Position numbers and translations under genes: made by a program. Positions 1 to 8,814 of a DNA stretch of 64,000 bases are shown in pieces. The stretch lies in contig JAHCHW010000003.1 in NCBI GenBank assembly GCA_026129525.1, forward strand, positions 208,764-272,763. The letters run 5' to 3'. The stretch is from Chitinophagales bacterium (GTDB lineage: Bacteria; Bacteroidota; Bacteroidia; Chitinophagales; LD1). Under the pieces are notes generated by a model, which worked only from the letters and a program-made list of their open reading frames with translations, searched no databases and had not been told where the DNA came from. The first letter of the stretch is position 1, and each line of letters begins with the position of its first letter.

Positions 1-1
1 C

Positions 2-187
2 AATAGCAAACAAACAGGTTTTCCATTGCAGCAAGGGGCAAACAATAACTTCTATAACTTGAGCGAAGAAAAATTGAATCAGTTAAAAGGAGAAGGGGTT
101 ACGCATGTGCTTACACGTACAGAACATGTGCCCGCTTTAGGTAAATTAGTGTTGCACAACAATACGTATGCGGTATATAAATTGTAA
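2..187 (+). CDS. C-terminal end of an unknown protein (cut by window edge)
   Basis: An open frame enters from the left edge and stops at TAA 185-187, giving about 61 residues that end in NNTYAVYKL. It has no stop in this frame and overlaps the next gene by 20 bp, which is common for co-transcribed genes. No domain can be recognised from this tail. The short ending VYKL is often seen at the end of Bacteroidota membrane proteins, but this is only an impression. It is probably translationally coupled to the aminotransferase gene that starts at 168. Confidence 0.6.
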   Translation, partial: NSKQTGFPLQQGANNNFYNLSEEKLNQLKGEGVTHVLTRTEHVPALGKLVLHNNTYAVYKL

Positions 188-1007
188 CGGAAACATTTAC
201 AACGAATACGAAACCTTGTTGCCGGTAGGTAACCGGGGCTTTAAGTATGGCGATGGCTTTTTTGAAACTATTGCCATGTTTAACCGCAAAATGCCCTTGC
301 TCGACTTTCACTGGAGCAGGGTAGAATTTACTGCCGAAGTATTGTCAACCGTTTTGCCGAGGCGATTGGATATGGAGCGCTTCGAAAGCATGGTGCTCGA
401 TTTGGCTTCGGTAAACGATGCTGTAAAAAATGCGCGGGTTCGCTTGCAGTTTTTCCGGAAAGGAGGTGGCTTGTATTTGCCCGATGAAGACGAACTTGGC
501 TATGTAATTTCCATTGATAAACTCGACAATGATTGCTTTACCGAAGGTGCCGGACTCACAGCAGGTATTCGCGAAGATTGTTACAAGCCGGTTTCCATGG
601 TCAGCGATTTAAAAACCACCGGCTGCCTCAGCTACATTATGGCGGCACAGTTTGCCAAAGCTGAAGGTTGGGACGAAATAATTATGCTGAACCATTACAC
701 GCAAATTTGCGAAGCCATTCACAGCAATGTTATTGTAGTGAAAAATGATAAACTTATTACCCCTGATTTAGACAGTGGCTGTGTAAACGGAGTAATGCGA
801 ACATATTTAATGGCAATGTTAGATGCCGGTTTGGAAGAACGCCCCATTGAAATGCAGGAACTGCTCAATGCCGATGAAATTCTGCTGACCAATGCCGTGC
901 GCGGAGTGCAGTGGGTAAAGGTGCTTGGCTCCCGAACCTACACAAATAAAAAAGCGGTGGAACTCACCGCTCTTTTAAATAAAAGTTTAACAGAAACTGC
1001 CGATTAG
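168..1007 (+). CDS. Class IV PLP-dependent aminotransferase / aminodeoxychorismate lyase-like
   Basis: The 279-residue cytosolic protein has the layout of fold-type IV PLP enzymes (PabC, branched-chain and D-amino-acid aminotransferases). GFKYGDGFFET near residues 24-34 is the usual N-terminal motif. The PLP lysine is probably K149 in SDLKTTG, followed by the A..A...GWDEIIMLN strand and the conserved E182. These features fit PabC-type lyases and BCAT-like enzymes equally well, so the substrate is left open. The ATG at 168 lies inside the end of the preceding gene. It ends tail-to-tail with the next gene, overlapping by 4 bp. Confidence 0.85.
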   Translation: MRYINCNGNIYNEYETLLPVGNRGFKYGDGFFETIAMFNRKMPLLDFHWSRVEFTAEVLSTVLPRRLDMERFESMVLDLASVNDAVKNARVRLQFFRKGGGLYLPDEDELGYVISIDKLDNDCFTEGAGLTAGIREDCYKPVSMVSDLKTTGCLSYIMAAQFAKAEGWDEIIMLNHYTQICEAIHSNVIVVKNDKLITPDLDSGCVNGVMRTYLMAMLDAGLEERPIEMQELLNADEILLTNAVRGVQWVKVLGSRTYTNKKAVELTALLNKSLTETAD

Positions 1008-1384
1008 TTTTTTCTGTTTCCTTTAACCTGCTCGGTTAACTTCGTTTTGGCGGCTTCGTAGGCTTTAAATTTTTCTTCGCCCAAAATTGTTTTCAGGTTT
1101 GTTTCAATATGTAAGGTCTGGCGTCTTAAAACGTTAACCTGCATTTCAGGAGTATTCAGGTTTTTGTCCTGTAAACTTTGAGCCTGGCTTTGAGCGCTCT
1201 TTACTAAAATTTCGCGCACTTTCGAAAACTCTTCGGTGCTTAATTTAAGTTCTGTTGAAAGCACTTTCAATACAACATCGGCATCGGCTTCGGTTGTCAT
1301 TTTAAAAAGGTCAGACTGAGTTTGAGCCATGGCGGCTACGGCAAATGCCACAAACAGTACGGAAGTGGTGATAAATTTCTTCAT
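1004..1384 (-). CDS. Small secreted helical protein
   Basis: 126 residues: a clear signal peptide (MKKF, hydrophobic core, cleavage near AMAQ, residues 18-21), then a mature part of about 105 residues that is almost entirely helical, charged and Gln-rich, with no cysteine. The helical hairpin look and the LSTEEFSKVREIL segment recall the Spy/CpxP-like or DUF-type periplasmic proteins of Bacteroidota, but no diagnostic motif is visible. It is transcribed alone from a promoter at 1406-1413 and converges on the aminotransferase gene. Confidence 0.75.
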   Translation of the reverse strand: MKKFITTSVLFVAFAVAAMAQTQSDLFKMTTEADADVVLKVLSTELKLSTEEFSKVREILVKSAQSQAQSLQDKNLNTPEMQVNVLRRQTLHIETNLKTILGEEKFKAYEAAKTKLTEQVKGNRKN

Positions 1385-1405
1385 GGTTATACGTTTTTAG
1401 TGAGC

Positions 1406-1413
1406 CAAATATA
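1406..1413 (-). promoter_or_regulatory. Bacteroidota-type -7 element upstream of the secreted protein gene
   Basis: On the minus strand the sequence is TATATTTG, an exact match to the TAnnTTTG -7 element, 22 nt upstream of the ATG at 1384. There is no exact TTG at the expected -33 position, so this rests on the -7 box alone. Confidence 0.45.
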
Positions 1414-1476
1414 GGAAAGTTTCATTCTTACTGAAGTTCGGTTAGAACTTATTTCACACTTATTTGTTTTCAGGTA

Positions 1477-2790
1477 ATGAATGATACGAAGATTGCAATT
1501 TGTTGGTTTAGAAGAGATTTAAGGTTAGATGACAACGCAGCCCTTTACAATGCCTTGCGTTCAGGCTTTGAGGTGCTTCCACTTTTTATTTTCGATACAA
1601 ACATTTTAAATGAACTGGAAGATAAGCGCGACAGGAGAGTAGAGTTCATTCAAAGAGAAGTATTGCATATCCAAAATGAGCTACGCGCAATAGGTTCCGA
1701 TATACTGATTAAACACGGAAATCCGGTTGAAGTGTGGAAACAGATTCTTGCAGAGTACAACGTTAGCGCTGTTTTTGTTAACCACGATTACGAAAGCTAC
1801 GGGCAAAAGCGCGATACGCAGATTGCCGGATTACTTAAAGAGCAAGGGGGAGAATTCCGAACATTTAAGGACATAGTTGTTTTTGAGAAGGATGAAATTG
1901 TAAAGGATAACGGTTCGCCTTACACGGTGTTTACGCCATACTGCAAACGGTGGAAAGAAAAACTGACACCTTTCTTCTATAAAGAATATCCTACCACCAA
2001 CTATTTTTCCTCTTTTTTTAAAGTGCGCTTAAGCAATGTGCCGTCTCTACAACAAATCGGCTTCCGCCAAACCGAAGTGCAGTTTCCCGAAAAGATAGTA
2101 AAGGACAGCTTAATTAGAGAATATAACCGCAACAGAAACTTGCCTGCTGTAAACGGCACTTCAAAACTGAGTGTGCATTTGCGGTTTGGTACATTAAGTA
2201 TTCGAAAGCTGCTTGCTTATGCGCTAACAAGAAACGATGCATTTGTAAACGAACTCATCTGGCGCGATTTTTATCATCAGATACTGTTTCATTTCCCTTA
2301 TGTAGAAAAGCAGGCATTTAAAAGTGACTACAATGCCATTGAATGGAAAAACAACGAAACCCATTTTGATCTATGGTGTAAAGGCGAAACCGGAATACCC
2401 TTGGTAGATGCCGGCATGCGCGAGTTGAACGCCACAGGTTATATGCACAACCGTGTGCGTATGGTAGTGGCGAGTTTTCTTACTAAAAATTTATTGATTG
2501 ACTGGCGCTGGGGCGAGGCTTACTTTGCGGCTAAACTGCTCGACTTTGATTTAGCTGCCAACAATGGCGGCTGGCAGTGGGCGGCAGGCTGCGGTACCGA
2601 TGCGGCTCCTTATTTCCGCATATTTAATCCGCTTACGCAGGCTGTGCGGTTCGACCCGCATAACGTTTACATTCGAGAGTGGGTGCCGGAGTTCGATTCG
2701 GCTTCCTATCCCAAACCTATAATTGATTTAAAAAAATCGCGCGAAGAATGTTTGAAAGTGTATCAGAAAGCGCTGAACAGAACTCCGTAA
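1477..2790 (+). CDS. phrB: Deoxyribodipyrimidine photo-lyase
   Basis: 437 residues, normal length for a class I CPD photolyase, which uses light and FADH- to split cyclobutane pyrimidine dimers. ICWFRRDLRLDDNAAL at the N-terminus starts the antenna-binding Rossmann-like domain (about 1-130). The C-terminal FAD domain shows LIWRDFYHQ, the RMVVASFLTKNLLIDWRWGE helices and NNGGWQWAAGCGTDAAPYFR, the FAD- and DNA-contacting block. It stands alone on the plus strand and converges on aroQ with a 3-bp gap. Confidence 0.95.
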   Translation: MNDTKIAICWFRRDLRLDDNAALYNALRSGFEVLPLFIFDTNILNELEDKRDRRVEFIQREVLHIQNELRAIGSDILIKHGNPVEVWKQILAEYNVSAVFVNHDYESYGQKRDTQIAGLLKEQGGEFRTFKDIVVFEKDEIVKDNGSPYTVFTPYCKRWKEKLTPFFYKEYPTTNYFSSFFKVRLSNVPSLQQIGFRQTEVQFPEKIVKDSLIREYNRNRNLPAVNGTSKLSVHLRFGTLSIRKLLAYALTRNDAFVNELIWRDFYHQILFHFPYVEKQAFKSDYNAIEWKNNETHFDLWCKGETGIPLVDAGMRELNATGYMHNRVRMVVASFLTKNLLIDWRWGEAYFAAKLLDFDLAANNGGWQWAAGCGTDAAPYFRIFNPLTQAVRFDPHNVYIREWVPEFDSASYPKPIIDLKKSREECLKVYQKALNRTP

Positions 2791-2793
2791 CAC

Positions 2794-3228
2794 CTACAGA
2801 AAACTGTCTAAAGCGAGCGCATAACTTTCCAAGCCGAAACCGGCAATAATTCCCTTGCAAACGCCACTCATTAGTGAAGTGTGTCGAAACTCCTCGCGCG
2901 AATACGGATTGCTGATGTGCACCTCTACCACGGGTGTTTTTATGGCGGCTATGGCATCGCGTATGGCAACGCTGGTGTGCGTATAGCCGCCCGCATTCAG
3001 TATAATTCCATAATAATCAAATCCAACATCCTGTAGTTTGTTGATTAGTTCGCCCTCTACGTTCGATTGAAAAAAACTCAACTGCACTTCATCGCTGTAC
3101 ACATCGCGCAAGTCGGCAAAAAAATCTTCGAAACTTATGTTGCCGTAAATATCGGGTTCGCGCTTGCCAAGCAGGTTAAGGTTAGGTCCGTTAATAATTA
3201 TAATTTTCTTTTTGCCGGTACTTGCCAT
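2794..3228 (-). CDS. aroQ: Type II 3-dehydroquinate dehydratase
   Basis: Catalyses 3-dehydroquinate to 3-dehydroshikimate in the shikimate pathway. Class II features are plain: INGPNLNLLGKREPDIYG at the N-terminus with the catalytic Tyr and Arg loop, ILNAGGYTHTSVAIRDA in the middle and VEVHISNPYSREEFR. About 144 residues is the family's usual size, as a dodecameric cytosolic enzyme. A longer frame would begin with TTG at 3243, but the ATG at 3228, just before ASTGKKKIIIING, is the more natural start. It lies head-to-head with xerD. Confidence 0.95.
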   Translation of the reverse strand: MASTGKKKIIIINGPNLNLLGKREPDIYGNISFEDFFADLRDVYSDEVQLSFFQSNVEGELINKLQDVGFDYYGIILNAGGYTHTSVAIRDAIAAIKTPVVEVHISNPYSREEFRHTSLMSGVCKGIIAGFGLESYALALDSFL

Positions 3229-3265
3229 ACAGTTAACTGCCAAAGGTTAATAAGCGCAATGTAAA

Positions 3266-3291
3266 GTCTAAATTCTTAAATCTAAAATTGT
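3266..3291. repeat. AT-rich simple repeat (TCTAAA/TTAAATC type)
   Basis: The aroQ-xerD divergent spacer holds TCTAAATTCTTAAATCTAAA followed by ATTG. The same kind of degenerate heptamer sequence recurs at 44932-44960 next to nuoD. It looks like the low-complexity spacer sequence often found between genes in Bacteroidota. Confidence 0.4.
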
Positions 3292-3294
3292 GAA

Positions 3295-4197
3295 GTGAGT
3301 TGGCAGTCGTACATTAAAGGCTTTAAAAGTTGGTTGCAGTTAGAAAAATCGCATTCCGTACACACCATTGAAGCGTACTTGCGCGATGTGCAAAAGTTTA
3401 CAGCATACCTGCAAACCGAAGGATTGTCGTTGGTGCCCGCCTCGGTTGAACTGAAACATTTGGAAGGCTTCCTGAAAGCGATTAACGAACTCGGTTTCGA
3501 TGCACAGTCGCAGGCGCGTATTATTTCGGGTTTGCGCTCGTTCTTTAAATATCTTCTTATTGAAGATGAGGTAAAAACAAATCCCACCGAACTTTTATCA
3601 TCGCCAAAATGGCAACGAAAACTGCCCGATACGCTATCGGTTGAAGAAATCAATTTGCTGATAAATACCATTGACCTCAGCACGCCCGAAGGAATGCGAA
3701 ACCGTGCCATGCTCGAAACTCTTTACAGTTCGGGCTTGCGCGTAAGCGAATTGGTGAACCTGAAAATTTCAGACATGTTTTTGGATGTAGAGTTTATAAA
3801 AGTAACCGGCAAAGGCGATAAAGAGCGGCTGGTACCCATCGGTTCGCAGGCTATAAAATACATACAACTTTACCGCGAAACCGTGCGGGTGCATGTTGAT
3901 GTAAAAAAAGGGATGGAAGATGTCTTATTCCTTAGCAAGCGCGGTAACCGCCTAAGCAGGGTTTCGGTTTTTTACCTCATAAAAGATTGTGCCGTTAAAG
4001 CCGGCATCCGGAAAACCATTTCGCCCCATACCTTCCGCCATTCGTTTGCCACGCATTTAATTGAGGGTGGTGCCGACCTGCGTGCCGTGCAGGAAATGCT
4101 CGGACATGCATCTATTACCACCACCGAAATTTACACCCACCTCGACCGCGATTATCTGCGAAGTACCATCATGCAGTTTCACCCGAGGTATAAGTAG
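3295..4197 (+). CDS. xerD: Tyrosine recombinase XerC/XerD
   Basis: 300 residues, the usual length of XerC/D, which resolve chromosome dimers at dif. An N-terminal SAM-like core-binding domain (about 1-100) precedes the catalytic domain. The catalytic set is complete: R149 (SSGLRVSEL), K173 (TGKGDKER), H245 and R248 (HTFRHSFATHL), H271 (LGHASITTTEIY) and nucleophile Y280. The start is GTG at 3295; no ATG is suitably placed. Bacteroidota commonly carry one such gene close to aroQ. Whether it is the XerC or XerD member cannot be told from sequence alone, so the symbol is a convention. Confidence 0.93.
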   Translation: MSWQSYIKGFKSWLQLEKSHSVHTIEAYLRDVQKFTAYLQTEGLSLVPASVELKHLEGFLKAINELGFDAQSQARIISGLRSFFKYLLIEDEVKTNPTELLSSPKWQRKLPDTLSVEEINLLINTIDLSTPEGMRNRAMLETLYSSGLRVSELVNLKISDMFLDVEFIKVTGKGDKERLVPIGSQAIKYIQLYRETVRVHVDVKKGMEDVLFLSKRGNRLSRVSVFYLIKDCAVKAGIRKTISPHTFRHSFATHLIEGGADLRAVQEMLGHASITTTEIYTHLDRDYLRSTIMQFHPRYK

Positions 4198-4300
4198 GGG
4201 AGGAGTAAAGGAGTTTTCAGCTGCAACGCAAAAAAACACCTTGTCATAGCTGATTATTAACCCGAAAGTATATTTTTACCACCCTTCAACACCTCAGGAC

Positions 4301-7300
4301 ATGAATTTTACAAAGTTACTCTCGTTAACAGCATTACTCTGTTTGTTTACACTGTGCAGCAATCGTGTGTATGCTTCCCACGCTATGGGAGCCGACCTTT
4401 CGTATGAATGTATTGACCCCGTTAACCGGGTTTATAAAGTTACACTGCGTTTTTACAGAGATTGTGCCGGTATATCAGAGCCTGCATCTATCAACATCAA
4501 CATCTTTTCAAACAGTTGCGGGCAAAACTTAACCGCAGCATTGCAAAAAGAACCTTGTCCTCCGGGTATTAACGGTGGTGCACCTTGCGAAGTATCTCCT
4601 CTATGCCCTTCTTCTATTTTGCAGTCATCCTGCAACGGAGGTACGCTGCCGGGCGTGCAGGCATTTACCTATTCGGCTACCGTTACCCTGCCGCAAGATT
4701 GCCCCGACTGGACTTTCAGCTTCTCGGAATGTTGCCGCAACGACCAAATTACCAACCTTACCAATGCCAGCAGCGAAGACCTTTACATACAAGCAACCCT
4801 AAACAATACCGGAGGCATTTGCAATAACTCTCCGTTTTTTACCACATTGCCGGTTCCCTTCATTTGCGCCAACCAACCTTTCTCATTTAACCAGGGAGCG
4901 GTTGATGCCGATGGCGATTCCCTTGTTTACCAACTCGTGAATGCGCTTGGTTCAGGAGCTTCGCAAATTATGTATAACGCAAGTTTTTCACCAACCAATC
5001 CGCTCACCACATCACCGCCTAACTCATTCGGTTTTTCAAGTAGCACCGGGCAAATAGCTTTTACACCGAGCGGTGTACAAGTGGCAGTGGTTGCTGTACT
5101 GGTAAGCGAATACCGCAACGGTGTATTAATTGGCACTACCATGCGCGATATACAAGTAGTAGTGTTAAACATCCCCGGCTGCGGAGTGCCGCCTACGTTT
5201 ACAGGTGCCATTCAAAATACCGTGCAGAACGGGTACTATATTAATCCGCAGTTTGTTCAGGTATGTCCGGGCAATGCGCTTAATTTTTCAGTGTTGGCAT
5301 TCAATTCTACTAACGATTCGGTGTTTATCGAAGCTAATAACACCATAGCAATGCCCGGCTCACAGTTTGTTACCAATTATGCTTCCAGCGATTCGGTGTT
5401 CGGATTGTTTGCATGGACTCCCAGCGGGTTAGATACCGGTATTCATAACCTGATAGTTACGGTGAAGAATAAGAATTGTCCTATTGCCAGTATTCAGTCG
5501 TACGCTGTAAGCATACAAGTACTGGCAGGCACCTATGCCGGCCCCGATTTGGCATATTGCCCTGCAGGCGGACCCGTGCAGTTACAGGCGTATGGAGGCA
5601 CGCAGTTTACATGGACACCTACTACAGGATTAAGCAACCCCAACATCGGCAATCCATTAGCTTCGCCATCGCAAACTACCGACTACATTGTTACCAGCAA
5701 TCTAAGTTCATCGTGCAAAAACAAAGACACGGTACGAGTTTCGGTAGTGCCCGATTTTAACTTTAATGTAACCCAAAGCGATGATACCATTTGCCGGTTC
5801 GAGTTTGTAAACTTTACTACAACTGCCGATGCCACCTACGCACCTTACACCTATGCTTGGTCGCCTGCGGCAAGTTTAAATGCAGGCACCATTCCTAATC
5901 CCGTTGCTCAGCCCGATTTTACCACCAATTATGTGGTAACCATAACTTCATCCTTAGGCTGTGTTCGAAAAGACACCTTGCGGGTAGTGGTGGAAGGGCA
6001 AGGTCCGCAGGTGGTAATCAGTGCCGATAAATACAAGGTTTGCGTTGGCGATACTATTAAACTCAATACAAAAATTTCTACCAAACCCTGCGGATTAAAT
6101 GTAGTGCCTTGCAGCGGTACCTATGGATTAAAAACATTAGGTGCGGGTAACACGGTTGATGTTAACGGAGCTACCCCATACCGCGGCTTTTATATGGATG
6201 CTCGTATGCAAATTCTGTACCGTGCTTCGGAGTTGCAGGCGCTGGGCATGCAGGCGGGCACCATTACCGATATTGCTTTCGATATTTCGCAAAATGGCAG
6301 CACGGCTCCCTACAACGGCTTCACCATTCGTATGGGCTGCACTAACCTAAATCAACTAAGCACCTTTGTGCCCGGCTTGGCTACAGTTTACGGACCGCAA
6401 ACATTTTCACCTTCAGGTACAGGATTCAATACACATACATTCAGTACACCTTACGATTGGGACGGGTTCTCTAACATTATTCTCGAAGTCTGCTTTGACA
6501 ACAGCGCATGGACAAACGATGATAACGTACGCTCTACTCCAACTCCGTTTAATTCCGTTATTCACGCCTATCAGGATAATGCAGTGGGATGTAACTTAAC
6601 CACACCGTTTACTTCGGTTAACCGACCTAACACTCAGTTTGTTTATTGCTTTGAACCTCCTACCACTCTTTCGTACACATGGTCTCCTACCACCAACGTG
6701 TTTACACCCGATTCACTTAACCCGATTGTAGTATTAAACGAAAGCACCACATACTTTCTCAATGTGTTTGACGGCTCCTGCAACGGAGGCGGCTCGGTTA
6801 CCTTGGATATTGACACTTCGTTCGGAATTTCTGCCGGGCCCGATAAGCCTTTCTGCGAAGGCAATCCTGCCCAGCTAAATGCAACGGTTACCGGTATTCA
6901 TCCGGTGGGCGGGGCTATCAATTGCGGTGTTAACGGCTCCCCCTGCAATGGAAATCCGCAGGTAAAAACATTTATGCCGGCAAATGCAGCGTCATCAAGT
7001 ATTACACCTTTCGATGGCGGATTTTTCCTGCCTTTGGAAGACCAACGCACACAAATTCTTTACAAGGCAACCGATTTACTCAATGCCGGCTTTACCCCTG
7101 GCACTATTAACCAAATAGGCATCAATATCTCAAACAAAGCTTCCGGGTTCCCTTATCAAAACTTTACACTTAAAATGGGTTGTACCACCAAAAACGAATT
7201 AACTGCCGGTACGTGGGAACCTACCACTACCGTTCACACCAATCAGTTTTTGGCAACCGTTGCCGGCTGGAACGATTTTAATTTACAAAGCCTGTTTGAC

Positions 7301-8425
7301 TGGGACGGAACCACCAACATTGTAATAGAAATTTGCTGGGATAACCCCAACAATTTCCCTTCAACAGGTTTAGACGCAGTAATGGCAGGAACCGCAAATT
7401 ACAATTCGTTTCAAACAATTACGGCAGCATTGGCAAGCGGATGTAGTTTGCCTGCTACGGCTGCCAATATGTTTCAGGTTATACCTGCCATAAGGGCGCG
7501 TATCTGCTCGGCTCCGCCACTCCCGGTTACCTATGTTTGGACCCCTTCAACAGGGTTAAGCAATCCGAGTGTTGCCAATCCACAAGCTTCGCCACCGCAA
7601 ACTACCACCTATGTTTTAACTGCCTACTTTGGAGGCAAATGTGCCAAAGAAGATTCGGTAGTTGTTACACCCCGGCAATTCAGCTACAGCGTCTCGCCCG
7701 ATACATCCTTATGCGAAGGAACTACAGTGCAGTTAAACGTAACTGGCGGCAGCACTTACTCTTGGACTCCGGCTGCCGGATTAAGCTGTGCCGATTGTCC
7801 CAATCCATTTGCTAATCCTTCCGATAGTACGTTGTATGTAGTTACTATTACCGATACCACTACCGGATGTATCGCTGCCGATTCCGTACAAGTATTGGTG
7901 TTTAATGTTGCGGCTGACGCATGGTTTGGCGATACTTTGGTTGACCAGGGAACCCCCGTTACAATAGGAGCCGATGTAAGCGGTAACTCTACCGTTGGTT
8001 ATACTTACCAATGGACGCCATCGCAGTATCTGGATAACACCAATGGTTTAAGCGCGGTTTCTACACCGTTAAGCGATGTACTTTACTTGTTTACGGCAAG
8101 TGCAGGTGGCTGCACCGATACTACACAGGTAAACGTGCGCGTAAACATTGTAGCCAACCCGGTGGCTGTGCCCAATGCGTTTACCCCCAATGGCGATGGC
8201 AAAAACGATGGTTTTTATCCGGTTATCTTCGGGCAGTTGGCATCGGTAAAAACATTCAGAGTATATAACCGCTACGGTGCCTTGGTACATGATGGCGATT
8301 CACCATGGAACGGCAAATTCCGCGGTGCCGACCAACCCGCAGGAACGTACGTTTACTACATTGTTATTACCCGCCCGCTTCAGGACGATGAGTTGCTGCA
8401 AGGCTCATTTAGTTTGTTGCGGTAA
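4301..8425 (+). CDS. Giant T9SS substrate with gliding-motility-type (type B) C-terminal domain
   Basis: 1374 residues. A signal peptide (1-25, cleaved near VYASHAMG) is followed by an N-terminal SHAMGADLSYECI module common in Bacteroidota surface proteins. Then come PKD/Ig-like strand repeats marked by GLSNP..NP.ASP.QTT.Y. There are two copies of a roughly 200-residue Cys-containing module (about 595-800 and 870-1080), both with QILY.A..L...G...G.I. and DWDG..NI..E.C.DN. The last 85 residues are the type B sorting domain (VPNAFTPNGDGKNDGF, RVYNRYG, WNGKFRG...PAGTYVY). It should be exported through Sec and the T9SS and either released or anchored on the surface as an adhesin. A terminator follows at 8455. 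The ligand is unknown. Confidence 0.9.
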   Translation: MNFTKLLSLTALLCLFTLCSNRVYASHAMGADLSYECIDPVNRVYKVTLRFYRDCAGISEPASININIFSNSCGQNLTAALQKEPCPPGINGGAPCEVSPLCPSSILQSSCNGGTLPGVQAFTYSATVTLPQDCPDWTFSFSECCRNDQITNLTNASSEDLYIQATLNNTGGICNNSPFFTTLPVPFICANQPFSFNQGAVDADGDSLVYQLVNALGSGASQIMYNASFSPTNPLTTSPPNSFGFSSSTGQIAFTPSGVQVAVVAVLVSEYRNGVLIGTTMRDIQVVVLNIPGCGVPPTFTGAIQNTVQNGYYINPQFVQVCPGNALNFSVLAFNSTNDSVFIEANNTIAMPGSQFVTNYASSDSVFGLFAWTPSGLDTGIHNLIVTVKNKNCPIASIQSYAVSIQVLAGTYAGPDLAYCPAGGPVQLQAYGGTQFTWTPTTGLSNPNIGNPLASPSQTTDYIVTSNLSSSCKNKDTVRVSVVPDFNFNVTQSDDTICRFEFVNFTTTADATYAPYTYAWSPAASLNAGTIPNPVAQPDFTTNYVVTITSSLGCVRKDTLRVVVEGQGPQVVISADKYKVCVGDTIKLNTKISTKPCGLNVVPCSGTYGLKTLGAGNTVDVNGATPYRGFYMDARMQILYRASELQALGMQAGTITDIAFDISQNGSTAPYNGFTIRMGCTNLNQLSTFVPGLATVYGPQTFSPSGTGFNTHTFSTPYDWDGFSNIILEVCFDNSAWTNDDNVRSTPTPFNSVIHAYQDNAVGCNLTTPFTSVNRPNTQFVYCFEPPTTLSYTWSPTTNVFTPDSLNPIVVLNESTTYFLNVFDGSCNGGGSVTLDIDTSFGISAGPDKPFCEGNPAQLNATVTGIHPVGGAINCGVNGSPCNGNPQVKTFMPANAASSSITPFDGGFFLPLEDQRTQILYKATDLLNAGFTPGTINQIGINISNKASGFPYQNFTLKMGCTTKNELTAGTWEPTTTVHTNQFLATVAGWNDFNLQSLFDWDGTTNIVIEICWDNPNNFPSTGLDAVMAGTANYNSFQTITAALASGCSLPATAANMFQVIPAIRARICSAPPLPVTYVWTPSTGLSNPSVANPQASPPQTTTYVLTAYFGGKCAKEDSVVVTPRQFSYSVSPDTSLCEGTTVQLNVTGGSTYSWTPAAGLSCADCPNPFANPSDSTLYVVTITDTTTGCIAADSVQVLVFNVAADAWFGDTLVDQGTPVTIGADVSGNSTVGYTYQWTPSQYLDNTNGLSAVSTPLSDVLYLFTASAGGCTDTTQVNVRVNIVANPVAVPNAFTPNGDGKNDGFYPVIFGQLASVKTFRVYNRYGALVHDGDSPWNGKFRGADQPAGTYVYYIVITRPLQDDELLQGSFSLLR

Positions 8426-8454
8426 GCTTACTTCATCAATATATTTAAAAAAAG

Positions 8455-8486
8455 AAGCCGTCTCAAATAACATTTTGAGGCGGCTT
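8455..8486 (+). terminator. Hairpin terminator of the giant T9SS gene
   Basis: AAGCCGTCTCAAA (8455-8467) pairs with TTTGAGGCGGCTT (8474-8486): 13 bp with one T.G pair and a 6-nt loop, 30 nt after the stop codon. The downstream T tract (TTTCCTCTT) is weak, but position and stem support termination. Confidence 0.75.
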
Positions 8487-8814
8487 TCCTCTTAGGGTAT
8501 TCCCATCCTGAAAAGTTCTCTCGCACAGGAAACTGCCTTGCCAGATATTTAGCTAACCACTTACACAGATATTTGGACAGTACCCCCCATGTGAAGCATT
8601 GCTCTCCTCATGTCAAGCATTGAGAACCCCCACAGAGGAACCGCACGTATATGTTAATCACGCAAACCCTGCAATTTGAAATCCCCTCCGGAACATGGGC
8701 CTCATTCACATTAGCCTGCATCCTGTGCGCGTATAAACCACTGGCTATAGTTAGTCGTCCGGCAATTGCCACACTTTTCACCTTCCTATCTCCTAAATCC
8801 TATTTTCGCGCACT
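8487..8814. other. Gene-free spacer upstream of tgt
   Basis: About 330 bp with no convincing ORF or RNA gene. It holds a short imperfect direct repeat, CATGTGAAGCATTG / CATGTCAAGCATTG (near 8587-8624). A box TATTTTCG just before tgt differs by one base from the TAnnTTTG -7 element. Nothing else is seen. Confidence 0.5.

Noticed and set aside
3295..4197. Tyrosine recombinase as sign of an integrated element
   Set aside because: Full-length Xer-type protein in a core-gene setting, with no att repeats or cargo around it.
4192..4205. 14-mer AAGTAGGGGAGGAG at the end of xerD, also at 12563-12576
   Set aside because: A shared 14-mer is expected by chance several times in 64 kb; both include a stop codon but nothing else matches.
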